In this document: positions 11,756 through 22,337 of the stretch, piece by piece
Layout: each line of letters opens with the position of its first letter
How positions within the stretch are numbered: position 1 is the stretch's first letter
Assembly (NCBI RefSeq): GCF_009497895.1
Contig: NZ_CP033116.1
Coordinates: forward strand, 930,001 to 994,000
Length of the DNA stretch: 64,000 nt
Direction of reading: 5' to 3'
Source: Halopseudomonas pelagia
Lineage (GTDB): Bacteria > Pseudomonadota > Gammaproteobacteria > Pseudomonadales > Pseudomonadaceae
The notes under the pieces: model-generated
Database searches by the model: none
Seen by the model: only the letters and a program-made list of their open reading frames with translations
Told to the model about the DNA's origin: nothing
Translations under genes and position numbers: made by a program

Positions 11756-14314
11756 ATGGCGGAAGTAACGGTCAAAGATTTAGCGCAGGTAGTAGGCACG
11801 CCTCTGGAGCGCCTGCTGCAGCAGATGCAGGAAGCCGGTTTGCCCCAAACCAGCGCGGAACAGCGCGTCAGTGATGACGAAAAGCAGAAACTGCTGGCGT
11901 TCCTGAAGAATTCTCATGGCGGTGATTCGGCTCCGTCCGAACCACGCAAGATCACGCTCAAGCGCAAAACCGTCAGCACCTTGAAGGTCGCTGGCAGCAA
12001 GACGGTCAATGTCGAAGTGCGCAAGAAGAAGACTTACGTCAAGCGCGATCCGGCCGAGCTGGAAGCAGAACGCGTTCGTGAAGTAGACGAGCAGCAGGCT
12101 GCTGAAGATGTACGCAAGGCTGCAGTTGAAGCCCAGCGCAAAGCTGAAGAAGAAGCCCGCAAGGCAGCCGAAACAGCCGCCGCAGCCAAGGCTGAAACGC
12201 CCGCCGCCGCATCAGCCGGAGCCCCAGCAGCTGCCGAAGCAGCGCCTGCGCCGGCTCCTGCAGCCCCTGCACCCGCTCCAGCGCCTGAAGTGCAGGCCGC
12301 GCCGACTGTTATCGCGCCGCCCGCCGACAAGCCCGACCATTCCAAGAAGAAAGACGCGCATCGCAAGCCGACCCGCGCCGAGGAAGAGGAAGAGCGCAGC
12401 CGCAAGCGCGCCGGTGGTCATGCAGGGAAAGGCCGCAACGCCACCCGCACCGGTAGCGATGATGACGAGGCCATGGCCCGTCGCCGTGGCGGTGGTGGCA
12501 AGCTCAAGGCGAACAAAAAACGTAATCAGCACGGCTTCGAGAAGCCGACAGGACCTCTAGTGCGTGAAGTGGTAATTGGCGAGACCATCACTGTGGCCGA
12601 ACTGGCGCAGAAGATGTCGATCAAGGCAGCAGAAGTCATCAAGTACATGTTCAAGTCCGGCAACATGGTGACTATCAACCAGGTACTGGATCAGGACACC
12701 GCCAGCATCATTGCTGAAGACATGGGCCACAAGGTCAAGCAGATCAGTGACAACGATCTGGAAGACGCATTGGTATCCGCGTCCCAGGCGCATGAAGGCG
12801 AAATGGTCAACCGGGCACCTGTGGTAACCGTCATGGGTCACGTTGACCATGGCAAGACCTCGCTGCTTGACTATATTCGCCGTGCCAAGGTTGCCTCCGG
12901 CGAAGCCGGTGGTATTACCCAGCACATCGGTGCCTACCACGTAGAAACCGAACGCGGCATGGTCACCTTCCTCGACACCCCCGGCCACGCAGCGTTTACC
13001 GCCATGCGTGCCCGTGGTGCCAAGGCCACTGACATCGTGATTCTGGTAGTAGCAGCGGACGACGGCGTGATGCCGCAGACCGAAGAAGCCGTGGCACACG
13101 CCAAGGCTGCCGGCGTGCCGCTGGTAGTTGCCATCAACAAGATCGACAAGGAAGATGCCGATCTCGACCGTATCAAGAACGGCCTGGCGGCGCTCAATGT
13201 GATTCCGGAAGAGTGGGGCGGTGACACCATGTTCATGCCCGTATCGGCCAAGGCTGGTACCGGTATTGATGAACTGCTCGAAGCGGTACTGCTGCAGGCC
13301 GAAGTACTTGAACTGCAAGCGCAGCCGTCCGTTCCGGGCCGCGGTGTTGTGGTTGAGTCGCGTCTGGACAAGGGTCGTGGCCCGGTTGCTACCGTACTGG
13401 TTCAGAACGGTACCCTGCGTCAGGGCGACATCGTTCTGGCCGGCGTCAACTATGGCCGCGTACGTGCCATGTATGACGAAAACGGCAAGCCGATCAAGGA
13501 AGCTGGCCCGTCCATCCCAGTCGAGATTCTCGGCCTGGACGGCACGCCGGATGCTGGCGACGAGCTGACCGTAGTGACCGACGAGAAGAAAGCCCGTGAA
13601 GTGGCCTTGTTCCGTCAGGGCAAGTTCCGCGAAATCAAGCTGGCCCGTCAGCAGTCCTCCAAACTGGAGAACATGTTCGACAACCTCGGTCAGGACGAGA
13701 AGAAGACCCTCAACATCGTACTCAAGTCCGATGTACGTGGTTCTCTGGAAGCGCTGCAGAGTTCACTCAGCGAGCTGGGTAACGAAGAAGTCCAGGTCAA
13801 GATCATCTCCGGCGGTGTCGGCGGGATCACCGAGACCGACGTCAACCTGGCGCTGGCTTCCAACGCCGTGGTTTTCGGCTTCAACGTCCGTGCCGACGCA
13901 ACAGCGCGCAAGATCGTTGAAACCGAAGGTCTAGATCTGCGCTACTACAGCGTGATCTACGAGATCATCGACGACGTGAAAAAGGCCCTCGGTGGTATGC
14001 TTGGCAGCGACGTTCGCGAGCAGATCCTCGGCGTGGCCGAAGTACGCGACGTGTTCCGCTCGCCCAAGTTTGGCGACGTGGCAGGCTGTATGGTCATTGA
14101 AGGCACCATCCACCGTAACCGTCCGATCCGCGTATTGCGCCAGGACGTGGTCATCTATGAAGGCGAGCTGGAATCCCTGCGTCGCTTCAAGGATGACGTC
14201 GCCGAAGTGCGTAATGGCATGGAGTGCGGTGTCGGTGTGAAGAACTACAATGACGTTAAACCCGGTGACCGTATCGAAGTATTCGAGCGTATCCAGGTAC
14301 AGCGCAGTCTGTAA
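11756..14314 (+). CDS. infB: Translation initiation factor IF-2
   Basis: GTPase that brings fMet-tRNA to the 30S subunit. It has 852 residues: an N-terminal IF2N domain, an Ala/Pro/Lys/Glu-rich linker (about 100-270, including a long AP-rich stretch), a second IF2N-like domain near 270-320, the G domain with G1 motif GHVDHGKT at 361-368, DTPGH and NKID, then beta-barrel domains and the C-terminal fMet-binding domain ([19 protein letters not shown]). GAGGAGAG precedes the ATG. Low-complexity codons in the linker create many spurious overlapping frames. Confidence 0.97.
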   Translation: MAEVTVKDLAQVVGTPLERLLQQMQEAGLPQTSAEQRVSDDEKQKLLAFLKNSHGGDSAPSEPRKITLKRKTVSTLKVAGSKTVNVEVRKKKTYVKRDPAELEAERVREVDEQQAAEDVRKAAVEAQRKAEEEARKAAETAAAAKAETPAAASAGAPAAAEAAPAPAPAAPAPAPAPEVQAAPTVIAPPADKPDHSKKKDAHRKPTRAEEEEERSRKRAGGHAGKGRNATRTGSDDDEAMARRRGGGGKLKANKKRNQHGFEKPTGPLVREVVIGETITVAELAQKMSIKAAEVIKYMFKSGNMVTINQVLDQDTASIIAEDMGHKVKQISDNDLEDALVSASQAHEGEMVNRAPVVTVMGHVDHGKTSLLDYIRRAKVASGEAGGITQHIGAYHVETERGMVTFLDTPGHAAFTAMRARGAKATDIVILVVAADDGVMPQTEEAVAHAKAAGVPLVVAINKIDKEDADLDRIKNGLAALNVIPEEWGGDTMFMPVSAKAGTGIDELLEAVLLQAEVLELQAQPSVPGRGVVVESRLDKGRGPVATVLVQNGTLRQGDIVLAGVNYGRVRAMYDENGKPIKEAGPSIPVEILGLDGTPDAGDELTVVTDEKKAREVALFRQGKFREIKLARQQSSKLENMFDNLGQDEKKTLNIVLKSDVRGSLEALQSSLSELGNEEVQVKIISGGVGGITETDVNLALASNAVVFGFNVRADATARKIVETEGLDLRYYSVIYEIIDDVKKALGGMLGSDVREQILGVAEVRDVFRSPKFGDVAGCMVIEGTIHRNRPIRVLRQDVVIYEGELESLRRFKDDVAEVRNGMECGVGVKNYNDVKPGDRIEVFERIQVQRSL

Positions 14315-14437
14315 CCGCCTTTAGCGGCGTCACACGGCAGGTTCGGGGGTTTGCGCAAGCGAATTCACGGGCTTGCCGTTGGCGTTTCCGCAGATCGAAT
14401 TTTTTAGGCTGCCACAGGCGGTCAGAGACAGAATGTA

Positions 14438-14824
14438 ATGGCAAATGAAAACAGTCGTACCCACCGCGTAGCGGACCAGATGCAGCGTGAGCTGGCGATT
14501 CTGGTGCAGCGCGATATTCGCGATCCGCGCGTCGGCATGATCACCGTTACCGCCGTGGAAGTGAGCCGCGATCTGGCCCACGCCAAGGTGTATATCACCC
14601 TGATGGACAAGGACAGCGAAGAAGACATCGCCCAGAACCTTGCGATCCTCAAGGGCGTGGCCGGCTTTCTGCGCATGCAGCTGGGCAAGGTCATGAAGCT
14701 GCGCAGCGTGCCGCAATTGCACTTTCATTACGACGAAAGCGTGCGCCGTGGCGTGCACCTGTCATCGCTGATCGAACGTGCCGTGGCCGAAGACCGCGGG
14801 CACAAATCGGAAGACGAGGAGTAA
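14438..14824 (+). CDS. rbfA: Ribosome-binding factor A
   Basis: 30S maturation and cold-adaptation factor acting near helix 1 of 16S rRNA. It has 128 residues with a KH-type fold; the motifs [21 protein letters not shown] and the C-terminal [12 protein letters not shown] are typical. A 123-nt gap separates it from infB, holding a CCGC..GCGG mini-hairpin at its start but no clear terminator, so co-transcription is likely. truB follows after 3 nt. Confidence 0.95.
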   Translation: MANENSRTHRVADQMQRELAILVQRDIRDPRVGMITVTAVEVSRDLAHAKVYITLMDKDSEEDIAQNLAILKGVAGFLRMQLGKVMKLRSVPQLHFHYDESVRRGVHLSSLIERAVAEDRGHKSEDEE

Positions 14825-14827
14825 GCT

Positions 14828-15748
14828 TTGTCGGCACCGCGTAGCAAACGCCGTGATATCGACGGCGTCCTGATTTTCGACAAGCCTCTGGGCATGAGCT
14901 CCAACAATGCCCTGCAAAAAGTCCGCTGGCTGTTCAATGCGGCCAAGGGCGGGCATACCGGCAGTCTTGATCCGTTGGCCAGTGGCGTATTGCCGCTGTG
15001 TCTGGGTGAAGCCACCAAGTTCTCCCAGTACCTGCTCGACGCGGACAAGGCCTATGTCACCGAAGCGCGCCTGGGCATGACCACCACCACCGGCGATGCG
15101 GAAGGTGATGTGCTGGAAAGCAAGCCGGTGAATGTGACCCTGGAGCAGGTCGAATCCTTCCTGCCGCAGTTCACCGGTGACATCCTGCAGATTCCGCCGA
15201 TGTACTCCGCGCTCAAGCACGAAGGCCAACCGCTGTACAAGCTGGCCCGCGCCGGTGAAACAGTGGAGCGCAAGCCGCGATCTGTTACTATCAATCAGCT
15301 TAAAATACTGGGCCTGGAAGGTGATCGCCTGCGGCTGGAAGTGCACTGCACCAAAGGCACCTACATACGCACGCTGGTAGAAGATTTGGGCAATGCCCTG
15401 GGTTGTGGCGCGCACGTATCAGAGCTGCGCCGCATCCAGGCTGGTCCGTTCGATTTGAGCAAGGCAGTCACGCTGGAAGAGCTGGAAGCATTGCACGCTG
15501 AAGGCGGCCATCTGGCACTGGATCACCTGCTGATGCCAAGCGATTGCGGCCTGCAGGATTGGCCCGAAGTAGAACTGACCGAACAGACCGCCTACTATCT
15601 GAATCACGGCCAAGCCGTCCGGGTACCCGGCAGCCCAGCCTTTGGCATGGTGCGTCTGCGCGATCAGAATGGCCAGTTTATCGGCATCGGCGAAATGACC
15701 GACGACGCCCGAGTAGCACCGAAACGCCTGATGCGTTTCAACGGATAG
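14828..15748 (+). CDS. truB: tRNA pseudouridine(55) synthase TruB
   Basis: Forms pseudouridine 55 in the T loop of tRNAs. It has 306 residues with the catalytic aspartate in [16 protein letters not shown], the [12 protein letters not shown] motif and a C-terminal PUA domain (about 245-306). The TTG start is preceded by GAGGAG at the end of rbfA and gives the usual [14 protein letters not shown]-terminus. Likely last gene of the unit before the repeat-filled gap ahead of rpsO. Confidence 0.95.
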   Translation: MSAPRSKRRDIDGVLIFDKPLGMSSNNALQKVRWLFNAAKGGHTGSLDPLASGVLPLCLGEATKFSQYLLDADKAYVTEARLGMTTTTGDAEGDVLESKPVNVTLEQVESFLPQFTGDILQIPPMYSALKHEGQPLYKLARAGETVERKPRSVTINQLKILGLEGDRLRLEVHCTKGTYIRTLVEDLGNALGCGAHVSELRRIQAGPFDLSKAVTLEELEALHAEGGHLALDHLLMPSDCGLQDWPEVELTEQTAYYLNHGQAVRVPGSPAFGMVRLRDQNGQFIGIGEMTDDARVAPKRLMRFNG

Positions 15749-15752
15749 ACAA

Positions 15753-15778
15753 TGGATTCCCGCTTTCGCGGGAATGAC
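15753..15778 (+). repeat. 26-bp palindromic repeat, copy 1
   Basis: Core GGATTCCCGC-TTTC-GCGGGAATGAC: arms ATTCCCGC/GCGGGAAT flank a short loop. It lies 5 nt after the truB stop and may act as its transcript end. Copies 2 and 3 are the reverse complement. Confidence 0.85.
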
Positions 15779-15824
15779 GAGCTCTAAGGCCAACGCCCCC
15801 ACACGGGAGCCCTCGCCCCACACC

Positions 15825-15850
15825 GTCATTCCCGCGAAGGCGGGAATCCA
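15825..15850 (-). repeat. 26-bp palindromic repeat, copy 2 (inverted)
   Basis: Reads GTCATTCCCGCGAAGGCGGG then AATCCA on the plus strand, the inverse orientation of copy 1, with one arm position varied. The flank CCCCACACC is shared with copy 3. Confidence 0.85.
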
Positions 15851-15950
15851 AGCCGACTCAACCAACACGCCGAGTCAGCAAAAGTAACAAAGGCAGGGTA
15901 CAAAAGGAGCAAAGCCAGCGGCCAATCCGCAAGCCACTCCCCCACACCCC

Positions 15951-15976
15951 GTCATTCCCGCGAAAGCGGGAATCCA
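15951..15976 (-). repeat. 26-bp palindromic repeat, copy 3 (inverted)
   Basis: Reads GTCATTCCCGCGAAAGCGGG then AATCCA, the exact reverse complement of copy 1. It is in the same orientation as copy 2 with a similar C-rich left flank, so copies 2 and 3 may come from a local duplication of a roughly 125-bp unit. Confidence 0.85.
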
Positions 15977-16125
15977 TGTTGACCTTGGCCCACAACGCCA
16001 AGCCAGCAGCAAAGAAGTTGACCCATCAGGGTCACAACGAGGGTGGCTGTTAACAGGCATGGTCACTCCTCGATTTAAAACACGGGAATAAGGTTCCCGG
16101 CCTGTTCACTCAGAGGAAAGCTATC

Positions 16126-16395
16126 ATGGCACTGAGCGTCGAAGAGAAAGCTGCAATCGTAACCGAATACGCACGTGGCGAAGGTGACACCGGTTCTCCG
16201 GAAGTCCAAGTAGCGCTGTTGACCGCAAACATCAACAAGCTGCAGGGTCACTTCAAGGAAAACAAGAAGGATCACCATTCCCGTCGTGGTCTGATCCGGA
16301 TGGTAAACCAGCGTCGTAAGCTGCTGGATTACCTGAAGTCGAAAGACATTCCGCGTTACGCCAGCTTGATCAGCAGTCTGGGTCTGCGTCGCTAA
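16126..16395 (+). CDS. rpsO: 30S ribosomal protein S15
   Basis: Primary 16S rRNA-binding protein of the small subunit, 89 residues, the universal length. It begins [15 protein letters not shown] and carries the conserved [14 protein letters not shown] and HHSRRGL motifs. Followed by pnp, the conserved rpsO-pnp pair. Confidence 0.98.
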   Translation: MALSVEEKAAIVTEYARGEGDTGSPEVQVALLTANINKLQGHFKENKKDHHSRRGLIRMVNQRRKLLDYLKSKDIPRYASLISSLGLRR

Positions 16396-16417
16396 GCGAC
16401 AAGTCCCGTTTGGACAT

Positions 16418-16438
16418 GGCCGGGTCCGAAACCCGGTC
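16418..16438 (+). terminator. rpsO-pnp intergenic hairpin
   Basis: Stem GCCGGGT / ACCCGGTC-type with loop CCGAA, no T-run. In E. coli this interval holds an attenuator and RNase III site used in pnp autoregulation; the same role here is inferred from position only. Confidence 0.4.
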
Positions 16439-16483
16439 GTGCCCAGAGTTTCCCCAAAGGCAAATACAGAGAGAGAGCACACC

Positions 16484-18592
16484 GTGAAACCGGTTATCAA
16501 ACAGTTCAAATTAGGCAACAACACCATCACCCTGGAAACGGGCCGCGTCGCCCGCCAGGCTTCTGGTGCCGTACTGGTCAGCATCGACAACGCTGTTACC
16601 GTTCTGTGTACCGTCGTCGGCGCCAAGAAAGCCGACTCCGGTCGTGACTTCTTCCCTCTGTCCGTGCATTACATCGAGAAGACCTACGCCGCAGGCCGCA
16701 TCCCCGGTGGTTTCTTCAAGCGTGAAGGCCGTCCTACTGAAAAAGAGACCCTGACGTCGCGCCTGATCGACCGTCCGATCCGCCCGCTGTTCCCCGAAGG
16801 CTTCATGAATGAAGTCCAGGTGGTCTGTACTGTCGTCTCCACTGACAAGACCACTGATCCGGATATCGCCGCCCTGATCGGCACCTCCGCCGCGCTGGCC
16901 ATTTCCGGCATCCCGTTCGACGGCCCTATCGCCGGCGCACGCGTTGGCTTTGACGCCAACAACGGCTACATCCTCAACCCCAACTACGAGCAACTGAAAG
17001 ACTCGCGTCTGGACATGATCGTAGCCGGTACTGAAGACGCCGTACTCATGGTTGAGTCCGAAGCCAAAGAACTGACTGAAGACCAGATGCTGGGCGCCGT
17101 ACTTTTCGCCCACATGGAATTCCAACCCGCCGTTCAAGCCATCAAGGAACTCGCCGCTGAAACCGGCAAGGCTCGTTGGGATTGGACTGCAGCCCCGGAA
17201 AACACCGTACTGCTGGACGCGATCAAGTCGCAGTTTGGCGCCGGCATTGCCGAGGGTTACACCGTTACCGACAAGATGGCCCGCTACACTCGCCTTGGCG
17301 AGTTGCGCACCCAGGCAATCGAAGCCCTGGCTGGCGACGAAGAAGGAAAGCCTTCTGCCAGTGAAGTCAAAGACGCCTTCGGCGAGATCGAGTACCGCAC
17401 CGTGCGCGAAAGCATCGTCAACGGCAACCCACGTATCGACGGTCGCGACACCAAAACCGTTCGCCCGCTGAACATCGAAGTCGGCGTACTGGATCGCACC
17501 CACGGTTCTGCACTGTTCACCCGTGGCGAAACACAGGCGCTGGTTGTCACCACCCTGGGTACCGCCCGCGATGCACAGCTGCTGGACACCCTGGAAGGCG
17601 AGAAGAAAGACCCCTTTATGCTGCACTACAACTTCCCTCCCTACTCGGTAGGCGAGTGCGGTCGTATGGGCGGCACCGGTCGTCGTGAAGTCGGCCACGG
17701 CCGTCTGGCCCGCCGCAGTATCGCTGCGGTTATGCCGAACATGGATGACTTCCCCTACACCATTCGTGTGGTATCGGAAATCACCGAGTCCAACGGTTCA
17801 AGCTCCATGGCTTCCGTGTGTGGCGCGTCCCTGGCACTGATGGACGCCGGCGTACCGCTGAGCGCGCCAGTAGCCGGTATCGCCATGGGTCTGGTCAAGG
17901 AAGGCGAGAAGTTCGCGATTCTGACCGACATCCTCGGTGACGAAGATCACCTCGGCGACATGGACTTCAAGGTAGCCGGTACCAGCAAGGGCGTAACTGC
18001 TCTGCAGATGGACATCAAGATCAAGGGCATCACCGAAGAGATCATGGAAATCGCTCTGGGCCAAGCCCTGGAAGCGCGCCTGAACATCCTCGGCCAGATG
18101 AACCAGATCCTCGGCGAGTCGCGCAAGGAGCTGTCTTCCAACGCACCGACCATGATCAGCATGAAGATCGACTCCGACAAGATCCGCGACGTGATCGGTA
18201 AAGGCGGCGCCACTATCCGCGGTATCTGCGAAGAAACCGGTGCCTCCATCGACATTACCGACGACGGTTCAGTCAAGATCTTCGCGCCCACCAAGGACGC
18301 CGCCAACGCTGCCAAGGCACGCGTTGACGAGATCACTGCAGAAGCGGAAATCGGCAAGATCTACGAAGGCAAGGTAGAGCGCATCGTCGACTTTGGCGCA
18401 TTCGTCAACATCCTGCCTGGCAAAGACGGCCTGGTGCACATCTCTCAGATCGCCAACCAGCGCATCGAGAAAGTCACCGACGTACTGACCGAAGGCCAGA
18501 TGGTTCGCGTACTGGTACTGGACGTGGACAACCGCGGCCGTATCAAGTTGTCGATCAAGGACGTTGAAGGCGCGGAAGCGCAAGACGCTTAA
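16484..18592 (+). CDS. pnp: Polyribonucleotide nucleotidyltransferase (PNPase)
   Basis: Phosphorolytic 3'-5' exoribonuclease, part of the RNA degradosome. The GTG start at 16484 gives 702 residues beginning [20 protein letters not shown], matching family N-termini and following a purine-rich GAGAGAG; an ATG 15 codons upstream lies in the leader and is unlikely. Two RNase PH domains (including [28 protein letters not shown]), then the KH domain ([12 protein letters not shown]) and the C-terminal S1 domain ([19 protein letters not shown]). Confidence 0.96.
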   Translation: MKPVIKQFKLGNNTITLETGRVARQASGAVLVSIDNAVTVLCTVVGAKKADSGRDFFPLSVHYIEKTYAAGRIPGGFFKREGRPTEKETLTSRLIDRPIRPLFPEGFMNEVQVVCTVVSTDKTTDPDIAALIGTSAALAISGIPFDGPIAGARVGFDANNGYILNPNYEQLKDSRLDMIVAGTEDAVLMVESEAKELTEDQMLGAVLFAHMEFQPAVQAIKELAAETGKARWDWTAAPENTVLLDAIKSQFGAGIAEGYTVTDKMARYTRLGELRTQAIEALAGDEEGKPSASEVKDAFGEIEYRTVRESIVNGNPRIDGRDTKTVRPLNIEVGVLDRTHGSALFTRGETQALVVTTLGTARDAQLLDTLEGEKKDPFMLHYNFPPYSVGECGRMGGTGRREVGHGRLARRSIAAVMPNMDDFPYTIRVVSEITESNGSSSMASVCGASLALMDAGVPLSAPVAGIAMGLVKEGEKFAILTDILGDEDHLGDMDFKVAGTSKGVTALQMDIKIKGITEEIMEIALGQALEARLNILGQMNQILGESRKELSSNAPTMISMKIDSDKIRDVIGKGGATIRGICEETGASIDITDDGSVKIFAPTKDAANAAKARVDEITAEAEIGKIYEGKVERIVDFGAFVNILPGKDGLVHISQIANQRIEKVTDVLTEGQMVRVLVLDVDNRGRIKLSIKDVEGAEAQDA

Positions 18593-18614
18593 GCACCATG
18601 CGTAGTACCGAGAA

Positions 18615-18640
18615 GCCCAGGCATTTGCCTGGGTTTTTTT
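18615..18640 (+). terminator. Intrinsic terminator of pnp
   Basis: Stem CCCAGGC / GCCTGGG with ATTT loop followed by seven T. Confidence 0.9.
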
Positions 18641-18787
18641 ATGTTCGTCAATACCCAGGTCACGTTGCACGTGTCCGGTGCGATGTGGCACTACGTGGGG
18701 ATATTTGCGGCTTTCCATCACCAAGTCGAACCGCTACCCTTGTTTCGACTTGATGTTCCTACCTAACCTGGATTCTCCCTAGCCCCC

Positions 18788-19681
18788 GTGACAACGCCCA
18801 AGCCCCCTCGTATCGTTCTTGGTTGCCCGCTCTGGGCCGAACCGGCGTGGCGGGGTGCTTTGTACCGTAGCGATGCCGATGCTGATCAGCGTTTGCAGCA
18901 ATACGCTCAGGTATTTGGCGCTGTGGAGGGTAATACCACGTTCTATGCATTGCCGAGCGAGGCGACGGTGGCGCGCTGGGCAGAGCTGCTGCCGGATACC
19001 TTTCACTTCTGCGCCAAGCTGCCGCGCGAAGTCAGTCATGTCGAGCGCCTGGATCCGCAGAGTCCGGATCTGCAGCGCTTTTTTAAGCGCATGGCGCCAT
19101 TGAAGCAGCGTCTTGGGCCGATCTGGCTGCAACTACCGGCCCGTTTCGGTCCAGATGCGCTGGGTGAGCTGCTGGGGTTTCTCGATGCCTTGCCGACAGC
19201 TTGGCGGTACGCGGTCGAGGTGCGTCATGCCGGATTTTTTCTAAAGGATGAGGCAGAGCGCCAACTGAATCGCCATTTGCATGAGCGCGGTATCGAACGC
19301 CTGATCTTTGATAGCCGGGCGGTGTTCGCCAGTGATGCGGATGACCCAGCCACAGTTGAGGCCAAGGCCCGCAAACCGCGATTGCCGGTACACGCGCTGG
19401 CGCTGGGGCAACAGCCGGCGGTGCGTTTTATCGGCGGCATGGACAATCAGGCCAATCTGGGCTTTCTCCAGCCCTGGCTGGACAAGTTTCAGCAATGGCT
19501 GGCAGAAGGGCGTGAGCCTATGCTGTTTATGCATACTCCGGACAACCGGCTCGCTCCTGAACTGGCGCGTATATTCCTGCAGCAACTGGCTGAAAGGGTG
19601 CCTGGGCTGGAGCCGATGCCGGCGTGGCCGGGCGAACGCGAACTGGCCGAGCAGCCGGTTCAGGATGTGTTGTTCGAATAA
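18788..19681 (+). CDS. DUF72 (YecE-like) family protein
   Basis: 297-residue predicted cytoplasmic TIM-barrel protein of the DUF72/YecE family, function unknown. Family features: GCPLWAEPAWRG near the N-terminus, the EGNTTFYALPSEATVARWAE element, FCAKLPREVSH, and an EVRH motif near residue 143. The GTG start follows the only credible upstream region after the pnp terminator. The next gene (DUF503) follows after 37 nt on the same strand. Confidence 0.85.
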   Translation: MTTPKPPRIVLGCPLWAEPAWRGALYRSDADADQRLQQYAQVFGAVEGNTTFYALPSEATVARWAELLPDTFHFCAKLPREVSHVERLDPQSPDLQRFFKRMAPLKQRLGPIWLQLPARFGPDALGELLGFLDALPTAWRYAVEVRHAGFFLKDEAERQLNRHLHERGIERLIFDSRAVFASDADDPATVEAKARKPRLPVHALALGQQPAVRFIGGMDNQANLGFLQPWLDKFQQWLAEGREPMLFMHTPDNRLAPELARIFLQQLAERVPGLEPMPAWPGERELAEQPVQDVLFE

Positions 19682-19718
19682 TTGAGGTCAACGCAAAGTT
19701 TATGGGTCGGGGGGTAGC

Positions 19719-20000
19719 GTGAACATAGCTGTGCTGACAATCCAGTTCTCCTTACCAGGATGTGGCTCGCTAAAAGAAAAACGCCAGCGTATGGGCGGCC
19801 TGCATGAGCGTTTCGGCCGCACGCCGGCGATCGCGGTATGTGAAAGCGATCATCTGGATCGACTCGAATCCAGTGAGTGGTCCTTTGTGGTGGTGGCGAT
19901 ATCGCCGCAGAAGGTGGAGTCGATCTGTAGCGAGATTGAGGACAAGCTTCAACGTACCGTAGACGGTCGGGTACTTGAGGTGTCGCGCGAGATGCTCTAG
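19719..20000 (+). CDS. DUF503 (YlxP-like) protein
   Basis: 93-residue small protein of the DUF503 family; the SLKEKRQRMGGLHERF signature is present near residue 17. In Bacillus the homologue YlxP is encoded between infB and rbfA; here it is displaced but still close to that operon. GTG start after GGGGGTAG. Molecular role unknown. Confidence 0.8.
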   Translation: MNIAVLTIQFSLPGCGSLKEKRQRMGGLHERFGRTPAIAVCESDHLDRLESSEWSFVVVAISPQKVESICSEIEDKLQRTVDGRVLEVSREML

Positions 20001-20080
20001 GTCGAATCCAGGCAGGGTGATGCCTCATCAAAGCAGGTGGGAGCCAGGGTAAAATCTAGCCTTTTCCTCTATTGGGGCGG

Positions 20081-20113
20081 CTGGTTTGGTAAAAGACAAG
20101 ACCTGACCCTAAG
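20081..20113 (+). repeat. Accessory-patch direct repeat, copy A
   Basis: 33 bp with core AAAAGACAAGACCTGACC; 28 of 33 positions match copy B at 21058-21090. It lies before the nuclease-like gene. This A+T-richer gap (20001-20211) holds no other gene. Confidence 0.7.
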
Positions 20114-20211
20114 CGTAACGACAAGCCTCGAATAAAAGGATAGATTTATTTTTTGCCGTTCACTCAGTGATTTCTCATGTATGAACGGTACCGAAAAGGT
20201 TCGAGGGTTTT

Positions 20212-21009
20212 ATGGAAGAATATCGCGTAAAAATGTCCCGACGACCTCGTTCCACTGGAGATGGAGAGAAGAGATTCTACGTACCAAAGTCTATGGTTCA
20301 AAAAAATGATGAGATTTACTTGGCGTTGCGATTGGTATGCGACAGGAGACAATTCGGGGAATGCTTTCGTCGTTTGATGCCAAGTCAATTTGATCGCATG
20401 GGGAGTGATAGCGGAGTAATGATAAGAGGATTTATCCCTTCGGGAGACATGGTTCCCCGAATGAACTTCCCTGGAGATATCGACCTTTTGGTTATCCCCT
20501 ATGAAGGCGAGGACATGATTGTTTCAAGTGCGCTTGCAATAGAGCTAAAAGCGGTAAGGCCTACGTTTCAGAAACAAGGAAAGTCGCCTGGTGACTTTGG
20601 CTTTTCTCAAGCTGCGGGGATGCTGCAGCATGGGTTTCCCTACGTCGCAGTCGGGCACTTGATTGTTTCGGACGCAAGCCCAGAACATGCTTGGCGAAAG
20701 GTTCTCCAAACCAAAGTAATAGATGCTGCTGCGGGAACAGTTGAGGAACCTTGGGAAACCGCCGTAGACATGATGCCTGCTGACCTGATCAAAAGAAGTT
20801 TCGGTCGGTTGCAGGCAAATTGTAAGTTTCCAGAGCTAGGGCTTTTGGCGTCGTATGTTTCTGAAAACGGAAGCTGGATCCCTCAGGGAAAGCAAGCCAC
20901 TTTCAATGGGTTAGTATCTTCCGATACGATGTTGGCCATCGCGCAATACTATGAGCAAAATGTCGATAGTTTTCTGGATACACCAAAATACCCTCCGCCG
21001 CTAGCTTAG
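20212..21009 (+). CDS. PD-(D/E)XK nuclease-like protein of unknown role
   Basis: 265 residues; no family recognised. A run consistent with a restriction-endonuclease-like core is visible: G88-D-I-D91-L-L on one strand and A109-I-E111-L-K113-A on the next, followed by a helix with FGFSQAAGMLQHG and a hydrophobic strand YVAVGHLIV. This is the D-(x)n-ExK pattern of PD-(D/E)XK enzymes, but it is motif reading only. No membrane segment or signal peptide. Base composition and codons are visibly more A+T-rich than the neighbours, suggesting transfer. It is flanked by related direct repeats (copies A and B) and followed by an IS-interrupted gene. DNA cleavage is inferred, not shown. Confidence 0.65.
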   Translation: MEEYRVKMSRRPRSTGDGEKRFYVPKSMVQKNDEIYLALRLVCDRRQFGECFRRLMPSQFDRMGSDSGVMIRGFIPSGDMVPRMNFPGDIDLLVIPYEGEDMIVSSALAIELKAVRPTFQKQGKSPGDFGFSQAAGMLQHGFPYVAVGHLIVSDASPEHAWRKVLQTKVIDAAAGTVEEPWETAVDMMPADLIKRSFGRLQANCKFPELGLLASYVSENGSWIPQGKQATFNGLVSSDTMLAIAQYYEQNVDSFLDTPKYPPPLA

Positions 21010-21057
21010 TAGTAGAAATGGTATTAGTTGCAGGTCTTTTTTTCTGTTTGGAATAAT

Positions 21058-21090
21058 CTGGCTTGGCAAAAGGCGAGACCTGACCTTAAG
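21058..21090 (+). repeat. Accessory-patch direct repeat, copy B
   Basis: 33 bp, core AAAAGGCGAGACCTGACC, same orientation as copy A with five mismatches. It sits between the nuclease-like gene and the start of the interrupted gene. Confidence 0.7.
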
Positions 21091-21198
21091 TCCTACTGAG
21101 TTGGTTTTCTATAGCGTTATTTGTGGCAAGGGAATCATGCTTACAACAATTGTTGTGACGACCGTGTTCGAGGGGTTCTACCCCGTTTCCACGGACGG

Positions 21199-22083
21199 TT
21201 ATAAAACGGCTGTGAGCTTCCGATCCTGAACAGCAACTCTACGTCGCATCCTGGGGTTATGGAACCGCTCGATGTATTCAAACAGATCAGCTCTTGCCTC
21301 GTCCTGCGTACGGTAACGCCGATGGTGTACTCGCTCTCGTTTTAGCATGCCGAAGAACCCCTCACAGGCTGCGTTGTCTCCGCAATGGCCAACCGCGCTC
21401 ATGCTGCTGACCAAATCGTTACTGCCTAGATATCGCTGGTAATCACCGCTGGTAAACTGACTGCCTCGGTCTGAATGCAGTATTACTGGGGTTTCGCCCT
21501 GACGTTGCCAGACAGCCATTTGAACAGCTCTGATTACCATCTGCCGATCCTGCCGGTGGTGCATAGACCAGCCAACGATCAGCTTGCTGAATAAATCCAG
21601 AACCACGCAGAGAAATAGTTTTCCTTCCTGGGTGGAGATCTCCGTAATGTCAGTGACCCATTTGGTATCAGGTTCCAGTGCGGAGAAATCCCGTTCAAGG
21701 TGATTTTGAATACCTTGTGGCCGATTTGATGCGCGTCCGAGGCGTCCTCGCTTCCTACGGGGCCACCCCTGAATGCCGTGCTTGGCCATTAGCCTTGCAA
21801 CACGATTCAGGCTGGCTGCAACGCCTTCGGCAGCCAAGTCTTCGTGCATTCGGGGCGACCCAAGCATTCCGCCACTGTCATCGTGAATCTCTCTGATACG
21901 CGACAGCAGACGGTCGTTCGCTCTTGCCCTGCTGGACTGCGGACGAGATGCCCAAGCGTAATAGCCGCTGGCCGATACCTTCAGGCAACGACACATAAGA
22001 CGTATCGGGAAAAGACTGCGACAGTGTTGAATCGTCTGATACCTCAGGACGACTCCTTTGCAAAGAACACTGCCGCTTCGCGC
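21199..22083 (-). CDS. IS3-family transposase OrfB (made by -1 frameshift from OrfA)
   Basis: Catalytic part of the transposase. From the first methionine (21996) 265 residues are coded, but the frame is open back to the slippery site and the upstream residues ([18 protein letters not shown]) look like genuine OrfB sequence, so the product is probably an OrfAB fusion. DDE residues sit in [19 protein letters not shown] and the [12 protein letters not shown] element. Starts here at the -1 frame after T_TTT_TTG. Confidence 0.88.
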   Translation of the reverse strand, partial: ARSGSVLCKGVVLRYQTIQHCRSLFPIRLMCRCLKVSASGYYAWASRPQSSRARANDRLLSRIREIHDDSGGMLGSPRMHEDLAAEGVAASLNRVARLMAKHGIQGWPRRKRGRLGRASNRPQGIQNHLERDFSALEPDTKWVTDITEISTQEGKLFLCVVLDLFSKLIVGWSMHHRQDRQMVIRAVQMAVWQRQGETPVILHSDRGSQFTSGDYQRYLGSNDLVSSMSAVGHCGDNAACEGFFGMLKRERVHHRRYRTQDEARADLFEYIERFHNPRMRRRVAVQDRKLTAVL

Positions 22084-22337
22084 AAAAAATCACGTTCCTT
22101 TTTTACCCGTGCCAGTTCCCGCTTCAAGTGGGCAAGCTCTTCGTCACGCGGCGTTCCCGAGCCCTTGAAGGCCTTGCTTGGCAATTCTTCGGCTTCACGC
22201 GCCCACCGGGACAACAGGTTGGGATTAATTCCAATCTCTAAGGCCACCTGGCGGCAATTGGCACCTGGCTGGCGAGATAGCGCGATGGCTTCGCGCTTGA
22301 ATTCGGGGCTGTATCTTCTGCGTTTGGACATGAACAC
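22044..22337 (-). CDS. IS3-family OrfA (helix-turn-helix, leucine zipper)
   Basis: 97-residue DNA-binding part of the transposase, beginning [19 protein letters not shown], with a helix-turn-helix (~20-45) and a heptad-rich coiled coil (~60-90) for dimerisation. The heptamer T_TTT_TTG (plus-strand 22083-22089) is in the correct frame for -1 slippage into OrfB. Confidence 0.9.
   Translation of the reverse strand: MFMSKRRRYSPEFKREAIALSRQPGANCRQVALEIGINPNLLSRWAREAEELPSKAFKGSGTPRDEELAHLKRELARVKKERDFLREAAVFFAKESS

Larger units (their letters stand above)
15749..16125. other. Gene-free interval truB-rpsO with repeat copies and the rpsO leader
   Basis: 377 bases without a credible gene. They carry three copies of a 26-bp palindromic repeat (listed separately) and the upstream region of rpsO. 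Open frames here translate to IPAFAGMT or VIPAKAGIH, the known signature of such repeats read as protein, and are not genes. The ribosome binding site AGAGGAAAG lies just before rpsO. Confidence 0.7.

Noticed and set aside
15419..15868. Minus-strand ORF beginning MLVESAWIPAFAGMT
   Set aside because: It is antisense to truB and its start is the palindromic repeat read as protein (IPAFAGMT, VIPAKAGIH), a known artefact.
15749..15980. CRISPR array
   Set aside because: Only three palindromic repeats in mixed orientation with unequal spacing and no cas genes.
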